From NCBI GenBank assembly GCA_021372515.1, contig JAJFUG010000061.1, positions 1 to 16,069 of the forward strand: 16,069 nucleotides of DNA, written 5' to 3'. This DNA is from a bacterium. Lineage in GTDB: Bacteria; Gemmatimonadota; Glassbacteria; GWA2-58-10. The stretch's first letter is position 1; each line of letters opens with the position of its first letter. Shown here in pieces: positions 9,301-15,735 of the stretch. The position numbers were made by a program, and so were the translations under genes. Under the pieces are notes generated by a model that had not been told where the DNA came from, made no database searches, and saw nothing but the letters and a program-made list of their open reading frames with translations.

Positions 9301-9460
9301 GGTTGATCATCGGCATGTCCGGCCCGCCGAAAATCCACATCCCCACCTTGTTGCCGGTCATGCGCGTGATCTGCTCGGCGCGCACGCCCGCGGCACACAG
9401 CGCCAGGGCGAGGACCAGGATGCAGGCCGCTGCGGGCCTTATCCGTAAGACATTTTTCAT
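6329..9460 (-). CDS. large secreted protein with FN3-like region and T9SS-like C-terminal domain
   Basis: The product has 1043 residues from the ATG at 9460. I prefer this to the ATG at 9466 because the AGGGGG purine tract lies 6 bases upstream of 9460 and would touch the earlier codon. A signal peptide (KNVLRIRPAAACILVLALAL...AGVRA) is followed by a large unrecognised region that contains a calcium-loop-like stretch, DLDGNGTLED, at residues 84-93. A fibronectin-III-like region starts near residue 433 (EFELIPGNGEVTITWND) and includes GFRLYRS and WYAVTAYDYNP. The last ~100 residues (VVPNPYLVSGAWDLG...IRIYTLAGDLVQVL...GQYFYHVTDARGKQTTGRFFVIE) form a FlgD-like sorting domain. It sits 53 bp after the TonB-dependent receptor and 61 bp before the PorV-like gene. 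That is where a SusD-type lipoprotein would often be, but it has no lipobox and does not resemble SusD. A surface partner of the receptor is a reasonable inference; the ligand is unknown. Confidence 0.88.
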   Translation of the reverse strand: MKNVLRIRPAAACILVLALALCAAGVRAEQITRMTGNKVGMWIFGGPDMPMINQIFYPKGSGNSYTYQGPRGGMSGMAVAALADLDGNGTLEDTIKSYAKSWEILSGCAQPWNEANLDAAFKANISSKVYTGWDHALSSLSKADLEIWPPDFRDRNGDPLLYGSETVVVYTNDVLNDHPGWPNSGAVFGEHPLGVACSNLFFAFSLGLTEDIIFQRTKIYNATPFFKYNLIQEYNRIPAYTFHNLAAGMFMFYETGAVDDERIGVVNSQRLVFEFDSDCREVPWEGIPGCIGFCFLQNLTDYKTGVELPVLNLTGTDRSGIGSYGQGDVDAYLWYTHQREVKGGLSSAPPFQSGNTELQLDLQIGFGYCLGTSGVIEDFAPWDSAYFEVAHLATEGRVVPSSPDQIPMQNLTPMLALADAAHALKAIDYIQPSPPASPEFELIPGNGEVTITWNDMSVFSKDPFYEAASDPHSPSYSPGFIEKDFQGFRLYRSFRGPAYMELLAEWDLADGITTENNGITNHTVTVVDKDGKSVTGETTAIQDTVKLGTDTGLEFFYRDTDRRLVNGFKVWYAVTAYDYNPAQGVMSLESTTQTARAAIPRSDASGWRAAGESTFQLYPDGVTRLEEGGGTVHYADSLMTDPPLPANPFGLKQMDVVNAELVKPGRLDFVVDSIFDGVGVIAVAPVTYYCHWERDGQMLDTISVVIGSRKANPPATTQEAVLPVYRELAGDGTLVLEASVSLVHPGVDTDYQAQLVDLGGYNGASEVQVNFNKTTSQGQSVRWAVPSCMRLADIELRWEDAGGGRLTLAVEDKTNRVNLPFSPYLEGSWGFVPRDGWDTVRKERCATRSSRTTLLQSEFDPLGRTDLDIYVSGNVISLIGINTPPAVGQVWLLRCNKIGLNETGRGEAAQPKVRPAIPGSHLRFEIAAASNQPENTDFNRIKVVPNPYLVSGAWDLGIEDKRIEFINLPSDCTIRIYTLAGDLVQVLRHQGANPLGHQYDTHGGTEAWNLKNRFGSLIASGQYFYHVTDARGKQTTGRFFVIE

Positions 9461-9481
9461 CGGCATCCCCCTGCATTGACA

Positions 9482-9500
9482 GCCCCCGCGGCGCGGGAGC
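9482..9500 (-). other. small GC hairpin between receptor and next gene
   Basis: A 19-base inverted repeat with an 8-position stem (one mismatch) and a 3-base loop lies in the 53-bp gap between the receptor's stop codon and the next start. There is no U-run, so it is unlikely to stop transcription. It may protect or process the mRNA between the two genes. Confidence 0.35.
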
Positions 9501-9513
9501 CGGTTGTCGTTCC

Positions 9514-12500
9514 TCAGAAATTAAATTCCGCCCCCACGCGCACCTGACGGGGTGTGCCCCAGTGACGGGGGTCGGCCCAGTCGTAGTAGCCGGACAGGTA
9601 GACCAGGTTCGTGATCACGCGCTCCTGCCAGTCCAGACGGCCGTCCTGGTTCAGGTCGCGCAGAAGGTCGTATTTGCCGGGATTGAGCCAGGCGCCCCCG
9701 TACTCGTTGTAGTCGTAGTCCGGGTCGTTCTGCGGGGCCACGGCGCGGTTCTCGGCGTCCTCCAGCACGTTGGTCACGGCCAGGGCCTCGTGCTGACGGT
9801 CATCGAAACGGGTGTACATCGGCCAGGAAAGCGTGTGGTTCAGCAGGTTGAAGACCTCGCCGAAGACGACCACGCTGCGCTTGCCGCCCAGGTCGAACTG
9901 GCGGCTGAAACGCAGGTCGATGTTGAACTCGCTGGGCAGGCGGCTGGCGTTGACCGTCTCCATGTAGCCGAAGCTCTCCGGGTTGATCCGGGTGTAGGCC
10001 TGGCCGCTCTTGAGCGAGAAAGTGACGAACGAGCTGGCGTTACGCAGCACGCTGCCCCAGACAGTCCCGGGGGCGAAATCCGCCGGCAGGCGCAGGTTGA
10101 GGATGTAGCTCAGGCTGTGGGTGCGGTCGCCGCTCACCGGCCGCAGGGCGCTGGGCACCGAGAGGTACTCGCCGGTCACCGGGTCGACCCCGTTGTAGGC
10201 CGTGCCGGAGCGTATCTCGCTGCCCGTGGCGCGCGAGAACGAGAGCGTGTAGCTCAGGTTCTGCGAGTAGTAGCGGTTGAAACGCTGGCTCAGGGTGAGG
10301 TCGAAGCCCTTGACGTTGCCGTTGTCCAGGTTGGTCAGGTAGTAGCGCCGGGTGCCGGTCTCGGGTTCCACCATCTCGCGCATCGACACGTTGCCGTCCA
10401 CATCCCGGTTGAAACCCACGAAATCGAGCAGGTAGTCCTCACCCAGGAGCAGGGAGAACCCGGACTCGAACGCGGTGGTGCGCGAGAAAGTCAGGCCGCC
10501 GCGGTTCTCACCCGAGTAGAACACGTCGAACGGGGGTGGCTGATTGAACTGGCCGTAGCTGAACCGTATCTGCGAGCGGTCGGTGACCGGGAAACCGATG
10601 CCCAGGCGCGGGCTGAGCACATCCCGCGAGTCGACTTTCTCCGAGATCACCGCCCCGCCGATGCTGGTGCGCACCTGGACCGGATCAAACCAGTCCCAGC
10701 GCAGGCCGACATCGCAGACAAAGTCGCCCAGGTCGATGCGGTTCTGGCCGTAGGCGCTGATCACCTTGGGCAGCACGTTGTTCATGTTGTCCAGCGAGCT
10801 GGAGGAGGCGGTCAGGATGTTGCGGAACACGTGCAGGTAGTGGGCGTCCACCCCCAGCTTGGCCCGGTTGTGACGGTCGACCTGCACGTCCAGGTCGGCC
10901 TTGATGTTGCGGCTGACCTCCCTGAGCGGCGCGTAGCTTATGATCTGGCCGTGCATCAGGGGGCCTTCCTTGTCCGAGACGCCGAAGGGGTTGTCGTTGA
11001 TGTCCTGGTAGACGTTCTCGTAGAACTGGGCGTTGTTGCGGCTGTTGCTCATGCCGTAGGGCAGATATTTCTCGTTCCCCGTGATCACGTCCTGCAGCGG
11101 CTGGCCGTCCTCGCCGATGATGTTTTTCAGGTCCTCCACGGTGAACACGTAGTCCTTGAAGCTGAATCCGCCCACTGTGCCGCGCGAGTCGAAATCCTTG
11201 AGCGAGCTGTAGCTTATCGTGTTGTCGCGGAAATAGTTGGCCCGCACCTGGAGGTTGATGCTTCGCTCGGCGCTCTGGTGGATCACCCAGTCGGCGCCTC
11301 CGGTCATCGACTGCGAGCGGGTGCGGGTGGCCTTGTGGTCCTCGGTCAGGAAAATGTCCTCGTGAGTGTAGTAGCGCCGCTGAAGGCGCGAGAAATGGTC
11401 GGAGGCCAGCAGCTTGAGGCCTTTCATTGGCGACCAGGTCAGCTTGCCCGAGATCAGCCAGCGGTCGCCCTCGTTGCCGGGAAGGCGGGCCGGGTTGGGG
11501 TTGTAGTAGAGCTGCGCCCCGGGGTCGGAGAACACCTTGGCCCGGGCGGCCCGGAAATCGTCGAGCGAGAACTGGCGCGTGATCAGCGGCTCGTTGCGCA
11601 GCACGTCGTTGATCCGGTCGGCGAAAGACTGGTCAAACCCGCGGAACCCGCCGACCGCGGAGCCGGGCGCGGGGGTGAAATCGGCCCGTCCCTGCATCTC
11701 GGTGGAGAGGAAGAAATAGGCCTGCTCCACTGGCTGGATCGGCCCGCCGAAACTGAGCTGGGTCTCGTTGAACCCGTAGTCGGAGGTCCGCGGCTGCTGA
11801 CCGTCCGTGCGGAACCGCACCCGGCCCTTGTACTGGGGCTGGCCCTCCTGGGTCACGATGTTGATCACGCCGGACTGGGCGTTGCCGTACTCGGCGTTGA
11901 ACCCGCCGGTGAGCACCTGCACTTCCTCGACCGCGTTGGTGCCGATATCGAGCGGGTTGTTGTCGCGGGTGTTGGGAGTGTAGCCGGCGTTCTCCTGGAT
12001 GAAAGATTCACCGGTGTTGGGCGACATGGGGGAGGCGGTGAAATCCTTGACCATCACACCGTCGACGAACATCACCTCCTCGCCCACCCGTCCGCCGCGG
12101 ATCTGGAAACCCTGCTCCGTGCGCTCCACCCCCGGTTGCAGGGCGATCACGTTGTCCAGGTCGTTGGCCGCGATGTTGGCGGTGACCTCGGAGGTGAAAC
12201 GGCGCTTGGTCTGGGTGTTGTCGCGCGCCACCAGAATTTCGGACTCGCCCTCCACCACCAGGCCCTCCATCTCGATCACGGCCTGGGAGAGCTGGAAATT
12301 GAGCGTGGTGGTCTGGCCGGCCTGGATGCGCTGGCCCTCGACCGTGGCGCTCTGGTAGCCGGTGAAAGAGGCGGTGATGGATTGGATTCCGGCCGGGACG
12401 TTCAGGATGAAATAGTAGCCGTCCTTGTTGCTGATGTTGCCCAGGCGCGTGCCCGCGACAGTCACCTGCACGCCGACCAGGGGCGAGCCGGTGTCCCGGT

Positions 12501-12606
12501 CACGGACCGTCCCCTCGATCTTGCCGGTGTTGATCTGACCCTGCAGGGCGCCCGTGAGGGCCAGGAGGCCGAGAACCAGGAGCCGGAAGACTGCTTTTTT
12601 TCGCAT
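9514..12606 (-). CDS. TonB-dependent outer-membrane receptor with carboxypeptidase-regulatory-like N-terminal domain
   Basis: The product has 1030 residues. Signal peptide about 1-23 (MRKKAVFRLLVLGLLALTGALQG). A carboxypeptidase-regulatory-like beta-sandwich spans about 27-108 (GKIEGTVRDRDTGSPLVGVQVTV...YYFILNVPAG). A TonB-box-like EGLVVEGE is at 114-121. The plug domain is at about 135-255 (FQIRGGRVGEEVMFVDG, then VEEVQVLTGGFNAEYGNAQSG). A long 22-strand-type barrel follows, ending VRVGAEFNF with terminal Phe. Such receptors import large or scarce substrates across the outer membrane using TonB energy. The N-terminal domain is typical of the FCB group and of SusC-like proteins, but no SusD gene is adjacent. 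Near the C-terminus DLNQDGRLDWQE (984-995) matches a canonical EF-hand loop. The start has GAGG/AAGG in AAGAGGTAAGGCTC just upstream. The gene follows the ROK-like gene by 107 bp. Confidence 0.95.
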   Translation of the reverse strand: MRKKAVFRLLVLGLLALTGALQGQINTGKIEGTVRDRDTGSPLVGVQVTVAGTRLGNISNKDGYYFILNVPAGIQSITASFTGYQSATVEGQRIQAGQTTTLNFQLSQAVIEMEGLVVEGESEILVARDNTQTKRRFTSEVTANIAANDLDNVIALQPGVERTEQGFQIRGGRVGEEVMFVDGVMVKDFTASPMSPNTGESFIQENAGYTPNTRDNNPLDIGTNAVEEVQVLTGGFNAEYGNAQSGVINIVTQEGQPQYKGRVRFRTDGQQPRTSDYGFNETQLSFGGPIQPVEQAYFFLSTEMQGRADFTPAPGSAVGGFRGFDQSFADRINDVLRNEPLITRQFSLDDFRAARAKVFSDPGAQLYYNPNPARLPGNEGDRWLISGKLTWSPMKGLKLLASDHFSRLQRRYYTHEDIFLTEDHKATRTRSQSMTGGADWVIHQSAERSINLQVRANYFRDNTISYSSLKDFDSRGTVGGFSFKDYVFTVEDLKNIIGEDGQPLQDVITGNEKYLPYGMSNSRNNAQFYENVYQDINDNPFGVSDKEGPLMHGQIISYAPLREVSRNIKADLDVQVDRHNRAKLGVDAHYLHVFRNILTASSSSLDNMNNVLPKVISAYGQNRIDLGDFVCDVGLRWDWFDPVQVRTSIGGAVISEKVDSRDVLSPRLGIGFPVTDRSQIRFSYGQFNQPPPFDVFYSGENRGGLTFSRTTAFESGFSLLLGEDYLLDFVGFNRDVDGNVSMREMVEPETGTRRYYLTNLDNGNVKGFDLTLSQRFNRYYSQNLSYTLSFSRATGSEIRSGTAYNGVDPVTGEYLSVPSALRPVSGDRTHSLSYILNLRLPADFAPGTVWGSVLRNASSFVTFSLKSGQAYTRINPESFGYMETVNASRLPSEFNIDLRFSRQFDLGGKRSVVVFGEVFNLLNHTLSWPMYTRFDDRQHEALAVTNVLEDAENRAVAPQNDPDYDYNEYGGAWLNPGKYDLLRDLNQDGRLDWQERVITNLVYLSGYYDWADPRHWGTPRQVRVGAEFNF
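9622..9657 (-). other. EF-hand-type calcium loop in the receptor's C-terminal region
   Basis: These codons give DLNQDGRLDWQE, which fits the 12-residue EF-hand loop (D1, N3, D5, G6, D9, E12). It is followed by another Trp/Tyr-rich segment before the final strand. A single loop of this kind in a receptor barrel could bind calcium in an extracellular loop. Seen directly; calcium binding is inferred. Confidence 0.6.
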
Positions 12607-12713
12607 GAGCCTTACCTCTTACTGGGGTTGACACAGAGCCGTCACGAGGGCGGAACGTGCGTTGCTGTCGGACAGGGTGTGGGTCAGAGGGCGCCTGCCT
12701 TGTTTCAGGGTGG

Positions 12714-13733
12714 TCATTGTCTACCGGACTGGCTGTCCGGCTGTGAGTGGTTCCGTCCGCAGGCCAGCCGGACTCGGGCCAGGTTGGCCGCGGCCCGGGT
12801 CCGGCTGCGCACGCCCGATTCGGCCTGGACCTGACGGACCGTGCCCGGGGAGGTTAACAGCGGGGCCAGGGCGTGCTCGAAATTCTCGATGAAATAGGCC
12901 CCACGGCGGCGGTCGGAAAAGCCGCCCCAGAACACGGCCCCCGGGGCGAACAAATGGATCAGGTTGGCCAGGGCCACGGCCAGGTAACGGTTGATCTCAC
13001 CCACGATCGCCACCGCCGCCCTGTCGTTGCGGGCGGCCGCCAGGATCACGCTTTCCGGGTCGAGGGCCTCGCCCCCGGCCTTGAGCAGCACGGAGCGCAG
13101 GATAGTCGGCCCCTGGCGGATCGCGCTGAACGCCTGCTGGAAAATGGAGCGCGGCCCGATCAGCTCACCCAGGGTCCGGTACTGCGGTTCGTTCCGCTCG
13201 GCGCCGTTCAGCAGGATCACGGTGTGCTCCAGGTCGGCGCAGGCCCGGCGTGCGCCGGTGATCAGCTCGCCGTCCAGCACCACCGCCGCTCCCAGCGGGC
13301 TGCCGTACCAGATGCAGATCAGGCGGCTCAGCTTGTGCCCCAGGCGGGTGTGGGCCGCTCCCAGGGCCAGCGCCCCGGCCGTGCTCTCGAAAAATGCGGG
13401 CAGGTCCAGGCTTTTCTGCAGCCGCAGCGCCAGCTCGGGCAACTGCGGGGCTGGGCAACGCCCGGTGAGGTCCTCCGGCTCCGGGTCCCAGGTCTCCGGG
13501 CCGCAGATTCCGACCCCCCGCAGCTTGCCTTTCCCGGCCGGACAGCGCCCGATCATCTCCAGGGCGATGCTCAGAACGCGCTCATGGAGGCTGTCCCGGT
13601 CGGAGGGCCGGAACCCGCTGCGGTACAGCGGCCCCTGGGCTCGCCCGCCGCTGTCGAACAGCCCGGCCTGGATCCCCTGGGTGAGGTCCAGACCGATAAA
13701 CAGATCGTTCGGGTGGATCGCCTCCGGGTGCAT
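12714..13733 (-). CDS. ROK-fold protein with degenerate kinase motifs (probable sugar sensor or pseudokinase)
   Basis: The product has 339 residues. The overall order of the ROK (repressor, ORF, kinase) family is recognisable: FIGLDLTQG (12-20), GVGICGPETWDP (73-84), FFESTAGALALGAA (114-127), YGSPLGAAVVLDGELITGA (143-161), DLEH (167-170) and ANLIHLFAPGAVFWGGFS. Each catalytic signature has changed. The phosphate-1 DxGGTK reads DLTQGI. The ENDANAAALGE segment carrying the catalytic Asp reads ESTAGALALGA. GTGIGGG reads YGSPLGAA. The CxCGxxGC zinc motif is absent. No N-terminal helix-turn-helix is present, so it is not a classical NagC/XylR-type repressor. The frame is intact with no decay, so it is likely maintained for a non-catalytic role. 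It is the first gene after the sigma-54 promoter. The start at 13733 lacks a strong ribosome-binding site, so translation may be weak or leaderless-like, or the start may be misjudged. Family call fairly sure; role unknown. Confidence 0.78.
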   Translation of the reverse strand: MHPEAIHPNDLFIGLDLTQGIQAGLFDSGGRAQGPLYRSGFRPSDRDSLHERVLSIALEMIGRCPAGKGKLRGVGICGPETWDPEPEDLTGRCPAPQLPELALRLQKSLDLPAFFESTAGALALGAAHTRLGHKLSRLICIWYGSPLGAAVVLDGELITGARRACADLEHTVILLNGAERNEPQYRTLGELIGPRSIFQQAFSAIRQGPTILRSVLLKAGGEALDPESVILAAARNDRAAVAIVGEINRYLAVALANLIHLFAPGAVFWGGFSDRRRGAYFIENFEHALAPLLTSPGTVRQVQAESGVRSRTRAAANLARVRLACGRNHSQPDSQSGRQ

Positions 13734-14172
13734 AAAGCGTCTCGAAACCGGGCGGAGAGGGGAAATTGACGGGCCGGCGCAGGCCCCTTTGATATTTCAG
13801 AGAGTGCAGCCGGAGGAAGGGCAAGGGCCGTGCCTTGAGGGAAATTGCGGGTCGGCGAATGTGTAAGTGGTTGCGAAAAAATTCGATGCGACGCTGGACG
13901 GGCAAGCCGCAAGATATAAAACTGTTTACCGCCGTGATTTATTTGTCACAGAGCGGCTTGTCTCAACGCGGGGATTGTTTGACGGGCGAAAGGAGCGTTT
14001 GTCTGCCTGGGAGAGTGAACAAGACAGGCCCGGGTCGGCGCGACAGCCTGAACAGGGCGCTTTAAACCGGATACGCCGGCTTGGGTTGGAATGGAGGCGG
14101 GGTTATGCCCGTATCAGACAAATATTGGCTAAACCGTTGCTATGATCGAGCGGTCACACTGTGACTGAAAAA
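13734..14172. other. 439-bp regulatory spacer between activator and operon
   Basis: I see no gene here. It is more AT-rich than its neighbours around 13871-13950. It contains the sigma-54 promoter match (13821-13836). It also has several TTGTC(T/A) elements near 13943, 13959 and 13999, and an 8-bp inverted pair, TTTGTCTG at 13998-14005 and CAGACAAA at 14115-14122. The latter could be upstream activator sites for the adjacent regulator. A short stem (13771-13775 with 13782-13786) lies in the leader of the ROK-like mRNA. A palindrome cluster overlaps the regulator's stop codon. Confidence 0.7.
13821..13836 (-). promoter_or_regulatory. sigma-54 (-24/-12) promoter for the operon
   Basis: Read on the minus strand the site is AGGCACGGCCCTTGC, against the consensus TGGCACGNNNNTTGC. 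Only the first T differs. The essential GG and GC are exactly 10 bases apart. The -12 GC is at 13821-13822, so transcription should begin near 13809, giving a leader of about 76 bases before the ROK-like start. The gene immediately upstream encodes a sigma-54 activator in the same orientation, which supports function. I found no comparable match in the other intergenic gaps. Confidence 0.8.
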
Positions 14173-14180
14173 TCACAGTG
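14153..14180 (-). other. overlapping palindromes at the 3' end of the activator gene
   Basis: CACTGTGA (14157-14164) and TCACAGTG (14173-14180) form an 8-bp stem with an 8-base loop covering the stop codon. GTCACA-C-TGTGAC (14153-14165) forms a second, mutually exclusive palindrome. On the minus strand there is no U-run after the stem, though the loop is U-rich. It may be a terminator of the activator transcript or a dimer-binding operator. I cannot decide between them. Confidence 0.45.
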
Positions 14181-15735
14181 GGGTAGTGAAATACTTCTCA
14201 CGCAGCCTGAGGCTGCCGATCTTGCGCGAGAGCCATTCCCGCGTGCGTCCCAGGCTCTTGGCGGTCTCGGAGACGTTCCAGTCGAAACGTTCCAGCTCGT
14301 GCAGGAGGTATTTTTTCTCGAACTCCTGCAGGGCGGCGTCGAAATCGTTGCCATGTTCCTCGCTCCCGGCCGGGTCGACCTCGGGCGGAATCTTGAGCAG
14401 CCCGGCGATCATCGAAAGGGTCACCGCCCCATCCGCCAGGAAATAGAGGTTCTCGGCCAGGTTGCGCAGCTCGCGCACATTGCCCGGCCACTCGTAGTGC
14501 ATCAGGGTCTCCATGGCCCGTCGGGTCAGGGACATCTCCTTGGGGCCGTACTTTTCGGACTGCAAGCGCAGGAAATGGTCGAGCAGCACCGGGACATCCT
14601 CGCTGCGCTCCCTGAGCGGCGGGATGAATACGCCGAACACCTTGAGCCGGTAGAACAGGTCCTCGCGGAACTTGTTCTGTTCCACCAGCTTTTCGAGATT
14701 CTTGTTGGTCGAGGCGATGAAGCGCACGTCGATTTTCTTTATCCGGTTGCTGCCCACGGGCTTTATCTCTTTTTCCTCGATGGCGCGCAGCAGCTTTTTC
14801 TGGAAGGAGAGGGTGGTCTCGCCGATCTCGTCCAGGCACAGCGTCCCACCGTCCACGGTCTCCAGGATCCCCATCCGGTCGCAGACCGCGCCGGAGAACG
14901 CCCCCTTGACATGCCCGAACAGCTCGGACTCCAGGATATGCTCCGACAGGGATGCGCAGTTCACGGTGAGGAACGGCTTGTTCGTGCGCTGGCTGTTGCG
15001 GTGGATGTACTTGGCCAGCAGTTCCTTGCCGGTGCCGCTCTCGCCGTAGATCAGCACGCAGCCGTCGCTGTTCTTGATCTTGCCCAGGTAATCGAAAATG
15101 CTCCCCATCTGCTGGCTGCGTCCGATGATCTCGGTGCTGGCGTTGCGGTCGAGCAGAAGGTCGGTAAGCTTCTCGACCCGCTTTTTCTCCTCCATGATAT
15201 CCAACTCCATGTGGATGATGCGGTTGGCCAGGGGCGTGAATATCTGGGTCAGGAGGTCGATGTATTCCTTGTTCAACACCCGGGTGGCGAAATACTCACG
15301 GCGCAGGCGCCCGGTGTCGACATTCAGGTCGCGTATGTTGTCGAGGACGGTCTGGAAATGCTCCTCGGAGGGCGGATTGAACAGGAACTTTCCGAAGCAG
15401 AAATAGCCGATCAGCTCTTCTTCCACGAAAACAGGGATGAACACGTCGATCAGCCCGGCATGGCAGGTCTCGACCATCGGCTTGTGGGTCTGGATCAGGA
15501 TGCCGGACAGCCGTTTTTCATCGCAGCAGCGTTTCATCCCCTCGGGGTCGGACTGGACGCATTTGCAGAACTCGCTCTCCGGCCTGGCGTGCGAGGATTT
15601 GAGCATCTCGTAGCGCTTGTCCGCCGGGACGAACGAGAAATTGAAATTGGTGATCTCACGGAAGAGGTTGAGTTGCTCGTTGAAAAATCGCAGGTACTCC
15701 ACCTCTTTGGGTGATTTCTTGTCGATCATGAACAT
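14173..15735 (-). CDS. sigma-54-dependent transcriptional activator with PocR-type sensory domain
   Basis: The product has 520 residues. The N-terminal part (about 10-175) is a PocR-like ligand-binding domain with its cysteine pattern: CKC at 57-59, CC at 70-71, CHAGL at 91-95, and GYFCFGKF. A coiled linker (about 178-200) leads to the AAA+ domain: Walker A GESGTGKE (231-238), sigma-54 contact loop GAFSGA (278-283), Walker B GGTLCLDEIGE (296-306), arginine-finger segment FREDLFYRL (357-364) and WPGNVREL (416-423). A Fis-type helix-turn-helix ends the protein (NVSETAKSLGRTREWLSRKI, 487-506). No receiver domain is present, so it probably responds to a small ligand rather than a histidine kinase. 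PocR domains are linked to small hydrocarbon or diol effectors; the ligand here is unknown. Start at 15735 has GGAGG 5 bases upstream, better placed than the ATG at 15729. The contact loop has Ser in place of the usual Thr. Confidence 0.95.
   Translation of the reverse strand: MFMIDKKSPKEVEYLRFFNEQLNLFREITNFNFSFVPADKRYEMLKSSHARPESEFCKCVQSDPEGMKRCCDEKRLSGILIQTHKPMVETCHAGLIDVFIPVFVEEELIGYFCFGKFLFNPPSEEHFQTVLDNIRDLNVDTGRLRREYFATRVLNKEYIDLLTQIFTPLANRIIHMELDIMEEKKRVEKLTDLLLDRNASTEIIGRSQQMGSIFDYLGKIKNSDGCVLIYGESGTGKELLAKYIHRNSQRTNKPFLTVNCASLSEHILESELFGHVKGAFSGAVCDRMGILETVDGGTLCLDEIGETTLSFQKKLLRAIEEKEIKPVGSNRIKKIDVRFIASTNKNLEKLVEQNKFREDLFYRLKVFGVFIPPLRERSEDVPVLLDHFLRLQSEKYGPKEMSLTRRAMETLMHYEWPGNVRELRNLAENLYFLADGAVTLSMIAGLLKIPPEVDPAGSEEHGNDFDAALQEFEKKYLLHELERFDWNVSETAKSLGRTREWLSRKIGSLRLREKYFTTPL

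Noticed and set aside
6329-9460. SusD-like lipoprotein, expected after a SusC-like receptor
   Set aside because: No lipobox cysteine follows the signal peptide and the protein is twice SusD length, with an FN3-like region and a T9SS-like tail.
9562-12834. 1090-codon open frame on the plus strand, opposite the receptor gene
   Set aside because: It is the mirror of a well-recognised receptor gene. Its translation is low-complexity (rich in V, A, G, H, Q) with no domain, signal or ribosome-binding site. Strong GC bias of the real gene keeps the opposite frame open.
12714-13733. active glucokinase or a NagC-type repressor
   Set aside because: Catalytic and zinc motifs are missing and there is no N-terminal DNA-binding domain.
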